Shown here piece by piece: positions 44,670-53,792 of a stretch of DNA of 64,000 nucleotides. This DNA comes from Thereva unica (taxonomy: Eukaryota; Arthropoda; Insecta; Diptera; Therevidae), in NCBI GenBank assembly GCA_949987705.1, contig OX465283.1, positions 136,612,101 to 136,676,100 on the forward strand, written 5' to 3'. The notes under the pieces are model-generated. The model ran no database searches. It was not told the origin of the DNA and was given only the letters and a program-made list of their open reading frames with translations. Position 1 is the first letter of the stretch; each line of letters opens with the position of its first letter. Both the position numbers and the translations under genes were made by a program.

Positions 44670-46747
44670 CCCCCGAGGCATGCACACCAATGTTGTTATT
44701 GGTCCGGTTCAATGGGTAGCCAATGCGCCAATATTGTCATGCTTCAAAATTTCAAAAACAGTCACCTAGGATGTGCAGTTTAGTGTTGGATAGGATACTA
44801 TTATCAAAAGTGCCTCCTTTCTCTTTTGAGGCAGTACAAAGTCATACTTCAAATGAGGCGAGGTGCTATTGTAATGCCAAAATGATTACAACAAACAAAT
44901 TAAAAAATATAAATAAAAACCAATGACAAACTTTTTTACAAGTTGAATTCTTATATATGTTAAAGTGCCTTAGAGTAAGTACGTGTACATGGTACCACTA
45001 CTCATATATTACTTGACTGCAAAAGATTTTGTACAAAAAAAAAACATAGCCGACTTATTACATTAAGTAATTAAAAACAACTAATTAACTCATTAAGAGT
45101 TATCAGTTGACTTTTGACTCCTTGAATTTAAAAAAAAATAAACTAAATGAGTCGAGAATAACCCCAAGGCGTTCTAAATTAGTTTAATTTTCCATAAAGA
45201 TAATTACGAAAAAATAAGTTACATAAGTGAAATTTATTTAATAAAATAAGAGGACATTAAAAAATATTAAAACATAACGAAGAATAGTTTTAATTAATCA
45301 ATTTCAAATTGTTTGTTACAGAAATCTATGCCTCCACAATGTATATTTAAATTTTGCAATCCCACCTCGACTAATTTCAAGCTGGAAATGTTGCTGCATC
45401 TCTACTATATAATTTACAATCACACCTCCCCCATTTATCTCCATACACGCCCATATACCAGAATGACATTATTTTTGAGCCCGAACATTTAAAAAAATTG
45501 TGACCTCAGTACGATTTACCATCGTGTATGGGACAAATGTACTGCCTCGTGTAAGTCCGGCTTCACTTTAGTGCTGCTCCAATGGCACTGGCTCCACCAA
45601 CTGGCTCTTGGCACTTACGTGGTGGGAAATCTTTGTTGTCGAAATATTTTTTACAACTTTTCTTCTTTCGCTATGATGGGTACATCGATGCACACCATAT
45701 TCCAACTAGTCCTTTATAAATCCTGCTTGCCATTTTTTTATTTATGTGGAAGTCTCGCGTTCCGAGATAAATGCCCTTTTTACCAAAGGTTATCTACTTT
45801 CAATAAGATGTGACACTCTCAATTTACAAACACACTTGCAATATCTAATAAATACATAAACAAAAATATCCTATTACTTAAAAAAGAATAGATACAGCGT
45901 CAGCCTCTGTACCTTTTTCCAGTGACGTTTGTTTAGAAAGAGCCCAGCAACAAAGTTGCTCAGAGTCGTCTTCCGCATCAGAATACCCACTTTAAATTTT
46001 TTTAGCCAATTTCCAAATATATTGTACCGGGCCCTTTGAAAACGAAGTGAGATATCGATATTTTTAAGTTTGAAGCTACATATTGTACCTATTATCAGAA
46101 ACGTACTCCAGCGTTAATAATTCTCAAAAAATTGCTAATTGGTAATTGAAGGTAGGAAATTTTTTATTTTTTATTTTATAAATGCGCAGTAAAAATTACT
46201 AGTAATTGCCTAGCTAAACGGGGCTCGGTGATGGCAAATTGAATGTTTATTAGTTTTGGTGTTGGCCTAGGGTGGGTGGTGGCGGCCGGAGTTGGAAGGC
46301 ACGCGCCCTTTTTGGAGCGATTTCACTCTGGAGTCCCAATTATAAACACTAACCAATTTTTTTATTTCAGCTTTCAGTTTTTTTTATATCATTTATACAT
46401 GCTCCCTTTCAAACTGAATACCTGGAAAAATACATATACAACCTAGATCAGCATTGTGTGCAAGAATTTTAGGTAATGGTTTAATGCAACCGAAATTTGA
46501 TAACTGCAACTACATGATGGTGTTAATTATACAGGAATATGATCTAATGCTGGCTGAAAGAGACTACCAAACGAAATTAAATACAAGTGAGATATTTATA
46601 TCCTTTTTGGAACATTAGTTGCGCTTCCTTCCTCTCCCGACATCTTACCAGTAATCAGGTGTTTGGTGTGCGGCGAAGTCCACCCGCTTTATACCTGCAA
46701 AACATTTTCTCGATTTGTCACTCGCTCTAAGAGCAAATCCAGATTTT
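44670..46747. other. Unassigned AT-rich DNA
   Basis: No gene, RNA or repeat that I can support. Confidence 0.35.
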
Positions 46748-47217
46748 GTCATCGATTTGCCCAAAAGTGCTCTACCAAAGATCAGAAAGAGCAAGTTTTT
46801 AGATCTGTATCATATCGACAGATTTGAAAAGTGCTCTAAAATTTAAAAAGTTATTCATGTTGTGAAGATTAATTAAATAAAAAAAATTATATTAATAATA
46901 CAACAAAATTATTAATGGTCGAAAAATCTTTAGAATAATCATTAGATGTCGACGCGGGATATGTACAGTTATTTCAAATACCAAAGAAATTAAAGCAAAA
47001 TTGTAAATTTTTCTGAGAATTAATATGTTCAGAACACAAAAATGTGTAAATGTTCATCAAAACAAATCTTGAAGGGAGCAAAATTCAATCGAAGAGCGAG
47101 CGAAATTGAATCAGAGCAATTCTATGTTAGAGCGAATTTGTTCTGGAGCGAGCTACTTTTGCTCAGCTCCAGATGAAATGTGCTCGCACTCGAAGCTAGA
47201 GCTGCCAAATCGATGAC
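46748..47217. repeat. Foldback element with ATCGATTTG termini
   Basis: GTCATCGATTTGCC at left and GGCAAATCGATGAC-like sequence at right (CTGCCAAATCGATGAC) are inverted. GAGC/GCTC words (AGAGCAA, GCTCTA, TGCTCGCACTCG) dominate both arms. About 470 bp, non-coding. No target duplication identified. Confidence 0.6.
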
Positions 47218-47725
47218 GCTAATAGTCTACACCCCAACTGCCTCAAGGGCGGGTAACCTGCCAATCAATGTAACCTACGTGGCCCTATGCCAAAACATTA
47301 CGTTTCTATATCCAAGAGATTCCATCAAGGAACCACCACCACAGTCATGATAGTTTACAATTACATCTTCTCCAACCACATCAAACACGAGCTCAACCAG
47401 GTTAGCTGATCGAACAAATTAGGATCAAAGGAAGTGCGTTTTACTAAACACTGTTCTTATAAACGTAGAGGTCGAATATTAAAAGAGTTCGGAAGGACCG
47501 AAGGTCGAATATAAAAAGAGTGCCGAGCAGTGTTAGACTTGAGGTCTCAGTTAAACGCCAAGGAAGTATCCAAGGAATTGGGGAATTCCAACAAAAAACC
47601 CAATCCAGAGTAGCCATACCCTTACTTTCTAGGACCTATGGCTTGTCCGTTCAGATTAAAGATTTTGGCCCCTCCATCCCCACAACCTTCGACCGGCAAA
47701 CCCCATCGCCAATACTGCTCCGAGA
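47218..47725. other. Unassigned DNA
   Basis: The phrase GGTCGAATATTAAAAGAGT is repeated in near-identical form at about 47471 and 47504. Otherwise no feature. Confidence 0.4.
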
Positions 47726-48087
47726 ATACTGGGGATGAATTTAACTGATCATGAGTATTTAATTGCCGAATCTACAACTTTTTACTCTTAGACAACCTCG
47801 ACCCTTCACCACCGACCATTTACCCCCTTTCACAATCCCCCCTCCCACCCCGCCCCTTACCGTTTATCCATTAGCTGTTAACATCAAGGCAGAATACTTA
47901 GAACTAACTTAAAGCTATGACAAAAAAAAATCAAAAATGTTACCAACTCATGAGTATTGTCGTGGGGACGGCGGAGAAGGGGGTCGGTTGTTATGAAAGG
48001 TGGTCAAGGGTCGGGGGATATGGTTGTCTTAGATTAAAAAGATGTCAGTTCGCCAATACTCATGATCAGTTAAATCCATCCCAATAT
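47726..48087. mobile_element. Palindromic MITE-like element
   Basis: The outer arms ATACTGGGGATGAATTTAAC.. and their inverse (GTTAAATCCATCCCAATAT) pair. The inversion continues through CTGATCATGAGTATT, CTTAGACAACC and CGACCCTTCACCACC, over 100 bp per arm. The left arm is C-rich and the right arm G-rich on the plus strand. Non-coding; target duplication not resolved. Confidence 0.7.
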
Positions 48088-48849
48088 CCTTCGGACTAGT
48101 ATTTTGGGATGGAATTTGAGGGTCGGAAGTGGTGGGTTGAGGGGGACGAGAGGGCAGAGAGAGGGGGGACTTTTGATCTACATGAGGGCAAAGTGGTCAG
48201 AGGTTGAAGTGTCATTGGTTGCCTACGTCGCAATGCAGTCACCATAAAAATCCATATTGTGTATCGTGGTGACGGTAGGTGATATGGGCGGGGAAGGGTT
48301 GGATGGTCGGTGGTTGAAGGCTGAAAGGGGTGGTTGTTTAGGGTTGGCATTGGCTACAAGAATAAATTGTTTTACATTCAGAAATCCGTTATATCCCCAT
48401 AGCCATTTGGGGGTGAAAGAGGGTTGATGGAGGTTTGTGTCCCTTGAGACTTTTAAACTATATGTTGAGAACTATCAACCTGCAGAATTCCAAGAAAATT
48501 AGCCTAAGGCCATTTTCCTTAGAAAAGGTGCGGCGTCATTTTGTCGTCAAACTGTCTAACATTGTTTTATTATAACTGAACAAGGACCAAGGGCACTAGT
48601 TCAGCTAAAAGTTTAATTCAAATCGAGAAACGAAAATCGTACAATCTTTGCATTCTCAACAAGTGGCAACTAAAAAAAAGAACAGAGCTCTTGACGAGCC
48701 GCTGTTCGCTTATTATTAAAGCAGAATGGTAGTCGAGTGTAGTTATTGGCTCTCCCGGGTAGCTCTCGAAGCTACGGAGAATTAGGTGAAGGCTACAGTG
48801 AGGAGGAGATTGAATCTGCCAGCTCCCAGAAAGATTTATTATACATATG
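48088..48849. other. G-rich then AT-rich unassigned DNA
   Basis: 48.1-48.35 kb continues the G-rich strand bias of the preceding palindrome (GGTGGTTG, GGGGTGG words). No gene supported. Confidence 0.35.
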
Positions 48850-48854
48850 GATCC
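48850..48854. repeat. Target-site duplication of the LTR element
   Basis: GATCC at 48850-48854 and 53788-53792. Confidence 0.93.
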
Positions 48855-49042
48855 TGTGGTAGTCTTTATTATAACTTTATTAGAAATATATATACATGTA
48901 TTTAGGAGGAGTGCCGGATTACAACTGATGTGAATCACTCTTATCACCATGATCGATCTCCAGTTATCATTGTGATAGGAGTGGTACTAGATTGACATTG
49001 AGAATAGATCAATATTGATCTATTCTATTAAGCTACTCTACA
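48855..49042 (-). repeat. 3' LTR (188 bp)
   Basis: TGTGGTAGTC...GCTACTCTACA on the plus strand. Same length and, by eye, the same sequence as the copy at 53600-53787. On the coding strand, two AATAAA signals lie near its end and a TATATATA word lies upstream of them. Confidence 0.97.
49001..49026. repeat. 26-bp perfect palindrome in the LTR
   Basis: AGAATAGATCAAT followed by its exact reverse complement, also at 53746-53771 in the other LTR. It lies close to the outer end of U3 and could bind a dimeric factor. Confidence 0.92.
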
Positions 49043-49055
49043 TCTCCCCTTTTCA
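49043..49055 (-). other. Polypurine tract
   Basis: TGAAAAGGGGAGA on the coding strand, directly before the 3' LTR; primer for plus-strand DNA synthesis. Confidence 0.9.
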
Positions 49056-49075
49056 CATTTACAGAATTCTTATAT

Positions 49076-49153
49076 GAATTTGTTATATAATTTTCAATTT
49101 ATACAAAATAATTTGAATTTGTTATATAATTTTCAATTTATACAAAATAATTT
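49076..49153. repeat. Two 39-bp direct repeats
   Basis: GAATTTGTTATATAATTTTC... occurs twice head-to-tail (49076-49114 and 49115-49153) in the non-coding end of the LTR element. Confidence 0.92.
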
Positions 49154-49314
49154 TTACAATTACAATTTTACAATTTTTACATCTTAAAACACAATTCAGT
49201 TTGCTTGTAATCAATTCTTCACTTCATTTTTCTTTTTTTTTTTTTTTTTTTTAGATACTTCATTTTTGTTTGTTTTTTCATAATTTGACTTACTCTCTAA
49301 TAATAATCTATTTC

Positions 49315-49318
<4 letters not shown>

Positions 49319-49359
<41 letters not shown>
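49319..49359. repeat. 41-base T run
   Basis: A homopolymer just downstream of the Gag-Pol stop. Its exact length may be affected by sequencing. Confidence 0.85.
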
Positions 49360-49361
<2 letters not shown>

Positions 49362-49373
49362 CTATTTAGTTTG

Positions 49374-52300
49374 TTAAATTCGTTTACCATTACGTAGTGT
49401 TAAGGGTTTATTATTATTAATATTATTAAGACCTTGGTTCTGAGTTGATTTATTCTTTCGTTGCCGCAAGTGATAAGTGTTACGTCTTTTTGTTCTTCCA
49501 TTGTTGTCAGTTAAAAGATATGAGCGTGGAGTTTCATGTGTTTTAGTTATGGTACCCTCTATCCACTTTCCATTTTCCCAAACGTATACAGGATCATTGA
49601 TCGAAAACGGTTTTTTATTTTTGGTCCCGATATCATAATATTTTTTAAGATTCTCTGATTTAGATCTCAGCATTGATTGTACATTTGTGCATAAACTAGG
49701 AATTAATAAATTTCTATTTATTGGTAACTTTGTTCTTGTTCTTCTGGACATTAAAAGTTGAGCTGGTGAGTAATGGGTATCCTTTACAGGAGTATTTCTA
49801 TATTCCATTAAAGACGTATATATTTCTTCTGGTCTACTTGATTTAATTAAGATATTTTTACAAATTTGAACAGCTCTTTCAGCTAATCCGTTGGACTTAG
49901 GATAGTTGGGGCTACTTGTTATTATTTGTATACCCCACTCTTTGCTAAAATTTTGACACGAATACGATGAAAAAGGCATATTATCAGCGATAATAATCTC
50001 TGGAATTCCACTTGTTGAAAAAATTTCTTGCCATTTGCTAATTATTTCATTCGATGTTTTATTTTTTATATATTTTAATTCAATCCATTTACTATAGTAA
50101 TCTATCAAAACAAAGTAATTTTTATTGCCAAATTCCATTATATCACAACCAACTTTCTGAAAGGGATAAGAAGGTATATCGTGAGTAAGAAGAGGTTCTC
50201 TCGGCTCTAATTTTCTATATACTTGACATTTAGGGCAGTTGTTTACAATATTTTCTATATCAATATCCATTCCTTGCCAATAAAATAATTCTCTTGCTCT
50301 TTTTTTTGATTTAATTATACCCAAATGAGATTCATGAAGTTTCTTCAAGATTTGTTGTTTATAATCTAACGGTACAATTATACGGTCATTGTAAAATACA
50401 ATATCGTCCTCTACATAAATATCATTTTTGAATTTATACAGATGTCTTATATTTTCCGGCAATTTAGTCTTTTCGTTTGGCCAGCCATTCATGTAATAAT
50501 GGCGTAAATAACTTAAGTTTTGGTCTTTCAACGTATACAATTTTAAGTCATTGAGTGTTTCATCGCTTACAGCGACTGTATGAACCATGTCGGAGACATC
50601 AGGTTCTTCTTCTGAATGAGTTTGGGTAGCAAAATTTCTTGATAAGTAGTCAGCGATATGTAGGTATTTGCCAGGTACATATTTAATGGTAATTTTATAG
50701 GGTAATAATTTCAATTTAAGTCTTTTTAAACGCGAAGAAGGTATTTTATTTAAATCTTTTTGTAATATGGATTCTAACGGTTTGTGATCACTATGAACAA
50801 TTAATTTTCTTCCATAAATATAGGTATGAAATTTCTTACATGCAAATACTATTGCTAAAAGCTCCTTTTCTATTTGTGCATAACGTTCCTCAGTTTCTGA
50901 TAGAGCTCGTGATGCATATGAAATTATTTTGTTTCCTTGTATAAGGCAACAGCCCAACCCTTTGGATGACGCATCTGTTTGTATAATTGCATCTTCGCTT
51001 TCATTAAATGCGTGCACTCCAGTTGTTTTGACAATGCATTTCTTAATATTTTCCATAGCTTGAGTGTGCGAAGGCAGCCATTTAAATTCATTTTTAGATT
51101 TTAACAAATCTCTAAGTGGATCCGTTAAATGTGACATATGTGGCACAAAGTCTCGAAGATAGTTTATTACTCCTAAGAATTTTTGTAATTCTTTTTTACT
51201 GTTAGGAGGCGGTAATAACTCAATTGCTTTGATCCTAACTGGATCTGGTTTTATCATGCCTTCAGAAAAAATATGCCCTATATAAGAAACTTCCTTTAAT
51301 TTATACTGAAATTTATGTGGGTTAAATTTTATGTTGGATTCTCTGGCCTTTTCAATTACTTGCTTTAGAATACGATCATGTTCATGTTCAGTCTGTGCTG
51401 CTATGAGAATATCATCAATGTAGATAATAACTCCATCAATACCCCCAAATGTTTCACTATTATATCGTTGAAAAACTTCAGGCGCTACATTGATACCAAA
51501 AGGTAATCTACAGAACTCGTAGCATCCGAATGGAGTCCCAAAGGTTGTCAATTTACGGGAATCTGGATCTAGTTCTATCTGCCAGAACCCATCTTTAAGA
51601 TCTAGGACCGAGAAAAATCTAGCTTTGCCAATTTTTGTCTTTATTTCTTCTAATGATGGTATCATGAAAAAGTTCGATTTTATGTACGTATTTAGTGTTC
51701 TTGGATCAAGGCATATTCGTAAAGACTTATCTGCTTTCTCAACTAAAACTATTTGATTGCACCATTCTCGAGGATCATTAACTTTGGCTATAATATTTTG
51801 AGATTCTAAATCACCTAATTTCTTTTTTAATGATGCTTTTAACGTCAAAGGAATCCTACGAGGAGCCTTACATATCGGGATGGCATTATTTACTAACTCT
51901 ATTTTGTAAGGTACTTTAAATTTGCCCATACCGCTGAAAACATCGGTATTAATTTTAATAAAGTTTTCTTTAGTAATTATAAAACTTGTATTGCTTTCAA
52001 CTGAGCTCACTTTTTTAATAATTCCTAGTCTAGCACATAAATTCAAACCAAGTATCGGCTTATAATTATTTTCTAGTATCATGAATTTATCTATTTGTTT
52101 AGAATTTTTATATGTACATACCAAGTCAACCGTTCCTAAAGGTTTTATTCTGTGATTACTGTACGATTTCAATATTACTGCTGTATCATGCAATTGATCC
52201 CCTGATGCTATTTGTAAGAAAATGTAGTACGGAAGAATATTCACCTCAGAACCAGTGTCCAGTTTAAATTTTACCATTACATTTTCTATTTTGATTATTT

Positions 52301-53456
52301 CAGTCCAAATTTTCTCCCTACAAGAAACAGAATTTATTTGACTTATACTATTAATATTATTGCATTCATTATTATTGATTATAGAAAAATTGCTTTCTGA
52401 ATCACTACTTTCCTGTTGTTGTTCTGCTTGAATTTCTCTGACTAACGCTTTCCTACATGCAGTTGCATAGTGATTCCATTGCCCACAGTTAGAGCACTGT
52501 TTCCCATATGCTGGACATCGATACGGTGGATGAGACTGGCTGCACCTTGTACACTTACGTTGAATATTTTGTGTGACCCCTTCCGTTTTTATTTTATTGT
52601 TAATGTTACGATGAAACTTTTGTTTTTGATTTTTTACAGTATTGTTATATTGATGTTTAAATTTTGGTTTTTGATTTGGTTTATTATATTTTCTCTGCAC
52701 TGTGTATACTGTTTGTGGTCTCTGCACTCGTTCCATCCTCTCTTTTAACTTTTCAGCGCGTCGACATTCTTCAACTGCTTTATCCATTGTGATGTCATCA
52801 ATTCCAAGTAGTTTTTCTTGGAGTCTTTTGTCTTCAATTCCTAAGACAATACGGTCCCTAATCATATTGAACTTTTCTGCAAATTCACATGCATCGGCTA
52901 ACTTTTTAATATCTGTGTAGAACTCATCAAAGGGTTCGTTAAATTTTTGATTTCTAGAGTAAAAAATGTACCGTTCATAAATTATATTTTTTCTCGGTTT
53001 GCAATAGTTTTCTAGCTGTTCCATGACCTTGATATATTTTTTTCTATCCTCCAGTGACAAATCTGCCGAAAGTGTGCGTAATAATTCTTTCGCTTCTTCT
53101 CCTAGTTGATTTCTTAGAAGAGCCAATTTGATTTCATCAGTTTCATTTGATGCTTTGCAACCAATCAAAAAATCTTCATAATCTGCCTTAAACATATCCC
53201 AATTCCGGGCTCTATTTCCTGATAAGTCTAAGTCTTTTAATTTCTTCATACACGATTCCATTTTTATTGATTTAAATGTGTCTTTTGCTGCTCCTGATGG
53301 TGATTGTATAGATTTTTGAAGATTTGTTTTAGTAGTCCTAACAATTCGTTTCCCACTTCTGAGCACGAGTATGGTTAAGTTACCCTCGGAATCTCTTTTT
53401 CGTATGGTTTTCTTTTGTTCTACACGGTGATTCAATTCCTTCTTAAATTTGCCCAT
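49374..53456 (-). CDS. Gag-Pol polyprotein, Ty3/gypsy retrotransposon
   Basis: 1360 aa in a single uninterrupted frame; Gag and Pol are fused without a frameshift. Gag covers about 1-340, with a retrotransposon capsid-like region at 80-240 and two zinc knuckles (C302-C305-H309-C314 and C321-C324-H329-C334). Aspartic protease: LDTGS at 399-403. Reverse transcriptase at about 510-760: first catalytic Asp in SVLDLKDGF (D619), LPFG at 651-654, YIDD at 679-682. RNase H: D828 in QTDAS, E865, D890 in HSDHKPL, D936. Integrase: zinc module H1041-H1044...C1074-C1077, then D1105, D1158 and E1193, a D,D,34E core. The usual G after ADN is M (ADNMPF), an oddity worth noting. A short basic tail follows. The ATG lies 143 bp inside the PBS. 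All catalytic residues are present, so the protein could be functional. Confidence 0.97.
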   Translation of the reverse strand: MGKFKKELNHRVEQKKTIRKRDSEGNLTILVLRSGKRIVRTTKTNLQKSIQSPSGAAKDTFKSIKMESCMKKLKDLDLSGNRARNWDMFKADYEDFLIGCKASNETDEIKLALLRNQLGEEAKELLRTLSADLSLEDRKKYIKVMEQLENYCKPRKNIIYERYIFYSRNQKFNEPFDEFYTDIKKLADACEFAEKFNMIRDRIVLGIEDKRLQEKLLGIDDITMDKAVEECRRAEKLKERMERVQRPQTVYTVQRKYNKPNQKPKFKHQYNNTVKNQKQKFHRNINNKIKTEGVTQNIQRKCTRCSQSHPPYRCPAYGKQCSNCGQWNHYATACRKALVREIQAEQQQESSDSESNFSIINNNECNNINSISQINSVSCREKIWTEIIKIENVMVKFKLDTGSEVNILPYYIFLQIASGDQLHDTAVILKSYSNHRIKPLGTVDLVCTYKNSKQIDKFMILENNYKPILGLNLCARLGIIKKVSSVESNTSFIITKENFIKINTDVFSGMGKFKVPYKIELVNNAIPICKAPRRIPLTLKASLKKKLGDLESQNIIAKVNDPREWCNQIVLVEKADKSLRICLDPRTLNTYIKSNFFMIPSLEEIKTKIGKARFFSVLDLKDGFWQIELDPDSRKLTTFGTPFGCYEFCRLPFGINVAPEVFQRYNSETFGGIDGVIIYIDDILIAAQTEHEHDRILKQVIEKARESNIKFNPHKFQYKLKEVSYIGHIFSEGMIKPDPVRIKAIELLPPPNSKKELQKFLGVINYLRDFVPHMSHLTDPLRDLLKSKNEFKWLPSHTQAMENIKKCIVKTTGVHAFNESEDAIIQTDASSKGLGCCLIQGNKIISYASRALSETEERYAQIEKELLAIVFACKKFHTYIYGRKLIVHSDHKPLESILQKDLNKIPSSRLKRLKLKLLPYKITIKYVPGKYLHIADYLSRNFATQTHSEEEPDVSDMVHTVAVSDETLNDLKLYTLKDQNLSYLRHYYMNGWPNEKTKLPENIRHLYKFKNDIYVEDDIVFYNDRIIVPLDYKQQILKKLHESHLGIIKSKKRARELFYWQGMDIDIENIVNNCPKCQVYRKLEPREPLLTHDIPSYPFQKVGCDIMEFGNKNYFVLIDYYSKWIELKYIKNKTSNEIISKWQEIFSTSGIPEIIIADNMPFSSYSCQNFSKEWGIQIITSSPNYPKSNGLAERAVQICKNILIKSSRPEEIYTSLMEYRNTPVKDTHYSPAQLLMSRRTRTKLPINRNLLIPSLCTNVQSMLRSKSENLKKYYDIGTKNKKPFSINDPVYVWENGKWIEGTITKTHETPRSYLLTDNNGRTKRRNTYHLRQRKNKSTQNQGLNNINNNKPLTLRNGKRI

Positions 53457-53583
53457 CGGCTATTATCACTTCAATTTTAAATTTTCTTTTTCATTAACTT
53501 CATTCAAAGTTTATCACTGTTTATTTATTTATTTAAATTATTCTGAATTTATCCGGTTTTTCGATTTTTTTTTTTAAAAATCA

Positions 53584-53599
53584 CGTACCGACTGCGCCA
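53584..53599 (-). other. Primer-binding site, tRNA-Ser type
   Basis: TGGCGCAGTCGGTACG on the coding strand, immediately after the 5' LTR. It is complementary to the 3' end of insect tRNA-Ser including CCA, with one mismatch near the end (as I recall that tRNA). Confidence 0.85.
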
Positions 53600-53787
53600 T
53601 GTGGTAGTCTTTATTATAACTTTATTAGAAATATATATACATGTATTTAGGAGGAGTGCCGGATTACAACTGATGTGAATCACTCTTATCACCATGATCG
53701 ATCTCCAGTTATCATTGTGATAGGAGTGGTACTAGATTGACATTGAGAATAGATCAATATTGATCTATTCTATTAAGCTACTCTACA
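53600..53787 (-). repeat. 5' LTR (188 bp)
   Basis: Upstream LTR of the minus-strand element. I see no difference from the 3' LTR. Confidence 0.97.
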
Positions 53788-53792
53788 GATCC

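Larger units (their letters stand above)
48855..53787 (-). mobile_element. Complete Ty3/gypsy LTR retrotransposon
   Basis: 4933 bp between GATCC duplications. It has 188-bp LTRs starting TG and ending CA that I read as identical, a primer-binding site complementary to tRNA-Ser next to the right LTR, a single Gag-Pol frame on the minus strand, and a polypurine tract next to the left LTR. There is no envelope gene; the ~330 bp between the stop and the 3' LTR are non-coding. Identical LTRs and an unbroken frame indicate very recent insertion and possible activity. The single frame, two CCHC knuckles and tRNA-Ser primer recall mag-like lineages, but the clade is an inference. Confidence 0.97.

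Noticed and set aside
49374..53456. Treating the long polyprotein as a host gene or an endogenous retrovirus with envelope
   Set aside because: It lies between LTRs with PBS and PPT, and there is no further frame for an envelope protein before the 3' LTR.
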